Shown: positions 62,553 through 64,000 of the stretch, in pieces
How positions within the stretch are numbered: the first letter of the stretch is position 1
Layout of the letters: every line of letters starts with the position of its first letter
NCBI GenBank assembly: GCA_900316935.1
Contig: ONEW01000007.1
Coordinates: 1-64,000 of the forward strand
From: an uncultured Selenomonadales bacterium
GTDB taxonomy: Bacteria > Bacillota > Negativicutes > Acidaminococcales > Acidaminococcaceae
Reading direction: 5' to 3'
Length of the DNA stretch: 64,000 nt
Program-made: the position numbers and the translations under genes
The notes under the pieces: generated by a model
Seen by the model: the letters and a program-made list of their open reading frames with translations, nothing else
Database searches by the model: none
What the model was told of the DNA's origin: nothing

Positions 62553-64000
62553 TTATTTCGAAACATTAAAAATCTCCCTCAGCTTCTCATCCATCAATCC
62601 TTCCTTTGCGTATTCAAGGGTGTCGCAGAGCTTGATATTGTTTTTCTCTATCTTGATTTCATCGCTGAATCCAAGAATGTAGCGAAGACAAATCCGGTAG
62701 ATAATCTCTGTCGGTGCGCATCCGTACACCTGATTGGCAAAGATGTGATTCAGGCGTTCCTGGTCATCCGGGAACAGCCTCTTCATCCGTTTGCTCTGGA
62801 AAAGCCGGGTAACAATTTCCGTGATATACAAGCCAGATTTCATATACAAATCTGCAAAGGTATAATCAGGATTATCAAAACATCCAGGATTTTCCTTCCC
62901 CAACCGGTCCACCATATTTTTCACCACCCGTTTAGGCGTGAAGATTTGGTTGGTTTTCTGTGGCGGAATATAGTCAAAAATATCCTTTTGGTTCTTTCCA
63001 TCAAAGTAATCCGCCAGTTCTGAACGTTTTTTCATGAACTCTTGGACCGCGTCGTTAAACACCACCTCATCGAACAGGTGTCCATCAAAGTGCTTCTTAT
63101 GTGCTTCGCCCCGGATTTCCTGTCCGTTCTCATCTTTTTGATAGTAATCTCCGCCATCACGCAAGAGCCGGAATTGATCAAGAGTCACCCCTTCGCCAGT
63201 CTGCGGGTTGACCGTCACTTCCCAGAACACATCAGCAGGAACCAAAGAATCAAAATTGGCCAGGGTGGTCTGTTCATCACCGTATGCCATCAAGAAAGCC
63301 GGGATGGTGCGGGAAAAGCCGCGCAAGTGATCACGGACATTGTTTTCAATGGATTCTTTCTGGTTGTTCAGTTTTTCGGTTTCCACCGTCTGGACAATTG
63401 TTTCAGCAGCCTCTTTAATGGTTTCCTCACTGTATAAGGTCTCACGGATGCGGGACACCATTTCCTCATATCCCGCTTGTCGTTTTTGGATATACTCCTC
63501 ATCCAGTTTCGTTATTTCACTCATGGAAGCACCGTTTCTCTGGGCTTCCTCCATCATCTGCCTCTGTTCATTTGCCAGTTGGTTATTCTTAATCGTATAG
63601 CTACCATATTCTTTGTTGACAATCTGATTCGTTGCGGCTTGGATTTTATGTTCCAACTGCTTCTGGGTAGACTTTCTCAGTTCCCCACCATATTGCTGTT
63701 TTGCCGTTTTAATCAGGGTATCCGAAATGGGTTTGCTGAATTTTTCCCGAAGTTTTTCCAGTTCATTTTTAAAAGGTTCAGGTTTTGTTTCATGTTCTTT
63801 CGTAATATCTGCAACCGTTTGACTCAGTGAATCATCTATATCCTGATATACCTTATCGCCAAATACACCGGCTGCTGTTCCGATAACCTGTTCGGTCGGA
63901 ATGGAAACGTTTCCCTCAGAATCAAGATGTAAATCGCTCGCCGTTTCATCCGTAATGCCGGTGTCTCCAAGTTTTTTCGGTTCTTCAAGAGCCTGCATAT
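62553..64000 (-). CDS. C-terminal part of a large restriction-modification protein (partial)
   Basis: At least 481 aa are visible; the frame is open to the window edge, so the ATG at 63998 need not be the true start. Residues about 105-210 form a charged coiled region. The C-terminal part (from about 345) has IFTPKRVVKNMVDRLGKENP, ADLYMKSGLYITEIV and FANQVYGCAPTEIIYRICLRYILGF, which I recognise from large helicase/N6-adenine methylase proteins of restriction systems. No NPPY motif follows before the stop. The DNA is clearly poorer in GC than the rest, a sign of transfer. Confidence 0.65.
   Translation of the reverse strand, partial: MQALEEPKKLGDTGITDETASDLHLDSEGNVSIPTEQVIGTAAGVFGDKVYQDIDDSLSQTVADITKEHETKPEPFKNELEKLREKFSKPISDTLIKTAKQQYGGELRKSTQKQLEHKIQAATNQIVNKEYGSYTIKNNQLANEQRQMMEEAQRNGASMSEITKLDEEYIQKRQAGYEEMVSRIRETLYSEETIKEAAETIVQTVETEKLNNQKESIENNVRDHLRGFSRTIPAFLMAYGDEQTTLANFDSLVPADVFWEVTVNPQTGEGVTLDQFRLLRDGGDYYQKDENGQEIRGEAHKKHFDGHLFDEVVFNDAVQEFMKKRSELADYFDGKNQKDIFDYIPPQKTNQIFTPKRVVKNMVDRLGKENPGCFDNPDYTFADLYMKSGLYITEIVTRLFQSKRMKRLFPDDQERLNHIFANQVYGCAPTEIIYRICLRYILGFSDEIKIEKNNIKLCDTLEYAKEGLMDEKLREIFNVSK

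Overview
The window looks like chromosomal DNA of a diderm firmicute, most likely a member of the Negativicutes. The reasons are: a firmicute gene set (SepF, DivIVA, FloA/NfeD, YlmH, MutS2, RarA, Rel, a T-box in front of ileS); many strong sigma-A promoters of the TTGACA-17-TATAAT type; and a protein that closely resembles LpxT, an enzyme that phosphorylates lipid A and so implies an outer membrane with LPS. The genus is not resolved. Most of the DNA is GC-rich. The last 1.5 kb is visibly poorer in GC.

Layout. (1) 1-135: promoter and leader of an rRNA-type operon that reads leftwards out of the window. (2) 335-2594: class A penicillin-binding protein. (3) 2608-6897, minus strand: a TGS-domain nucleoside kinase, then an aminotransferase coupled to aspartokinase. 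(4) 6937-17127, minus strand: alaS, gltX, a secreted chagasin-like inhibitor fusion, a large U32 protein and mutS2. (5) 17150-22015: rarA, 6S RNA, aspS and hisS. (6) 22032-29571, minus strand: an operon of nfo, recJ, rel, an MBL hydrolase and an AI-2E-type membrane protein. (7) 29624-31889: tRNA-Leu(CAA), a small membrane protein, a class IV aminotransferase and a hotdog thioesterase. (8) 31975-33033: lpxT and a small unknown protein. (9) 33095-36901: an aconitase-type dehydratase pair and a hydrolase carrying every catalytic residue of fluoroacetate dehalogenase, divergent from a LysR regulator. (10) 36905-50256, minus strand: ileS with its T-box leader, then a long cell-division, cell-envelope and metabolism cluster (phosphatase, divIVA, ylmH, proC, sepF, pgeF, a radical SAM gene, ppk2, an unknown gene, floA, nfeD). 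(11) 50548-55990: a three-gene Fe(III)/phosphonate-type ABC importer and gnd. (12) 56018-56152: a 135-bp element with GGTTCT ends, probably the relic of a mobile element. (13) 56157-60554: rpsU-yqeY under a perfect consensus promoter, and the rsmE-prmA-mtaB-hit gene group. (14) 60562-64000: a secreted DUF3298-like protein, a HpcH/HpaI aldolase and the C-terminal part of a low-GC restriction-modification protein that runs off the right edge.

How the genes work together. Much of the window serves translation: six aminoacyl-tRNA synthetases (Glu, Ala, Asp, His, Ile and their leaders are complete here; only five amino acids are represented, one gene each), a tRNA, rRNA and tRNA modification enzymes, S21, and the Rel and MutS2/6S stress and rescue functions. 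A second theme is division and envelope (PBP, SepF, DivIVA, PgeF, FloA, LpxT). The most distinctive accessory unit is the LysR-controlled hydrolase/dehydratase operon at 33-36 kb. To be exact on the synthetases: gltX, alaS, aspS, hisS and ileS make five genes.
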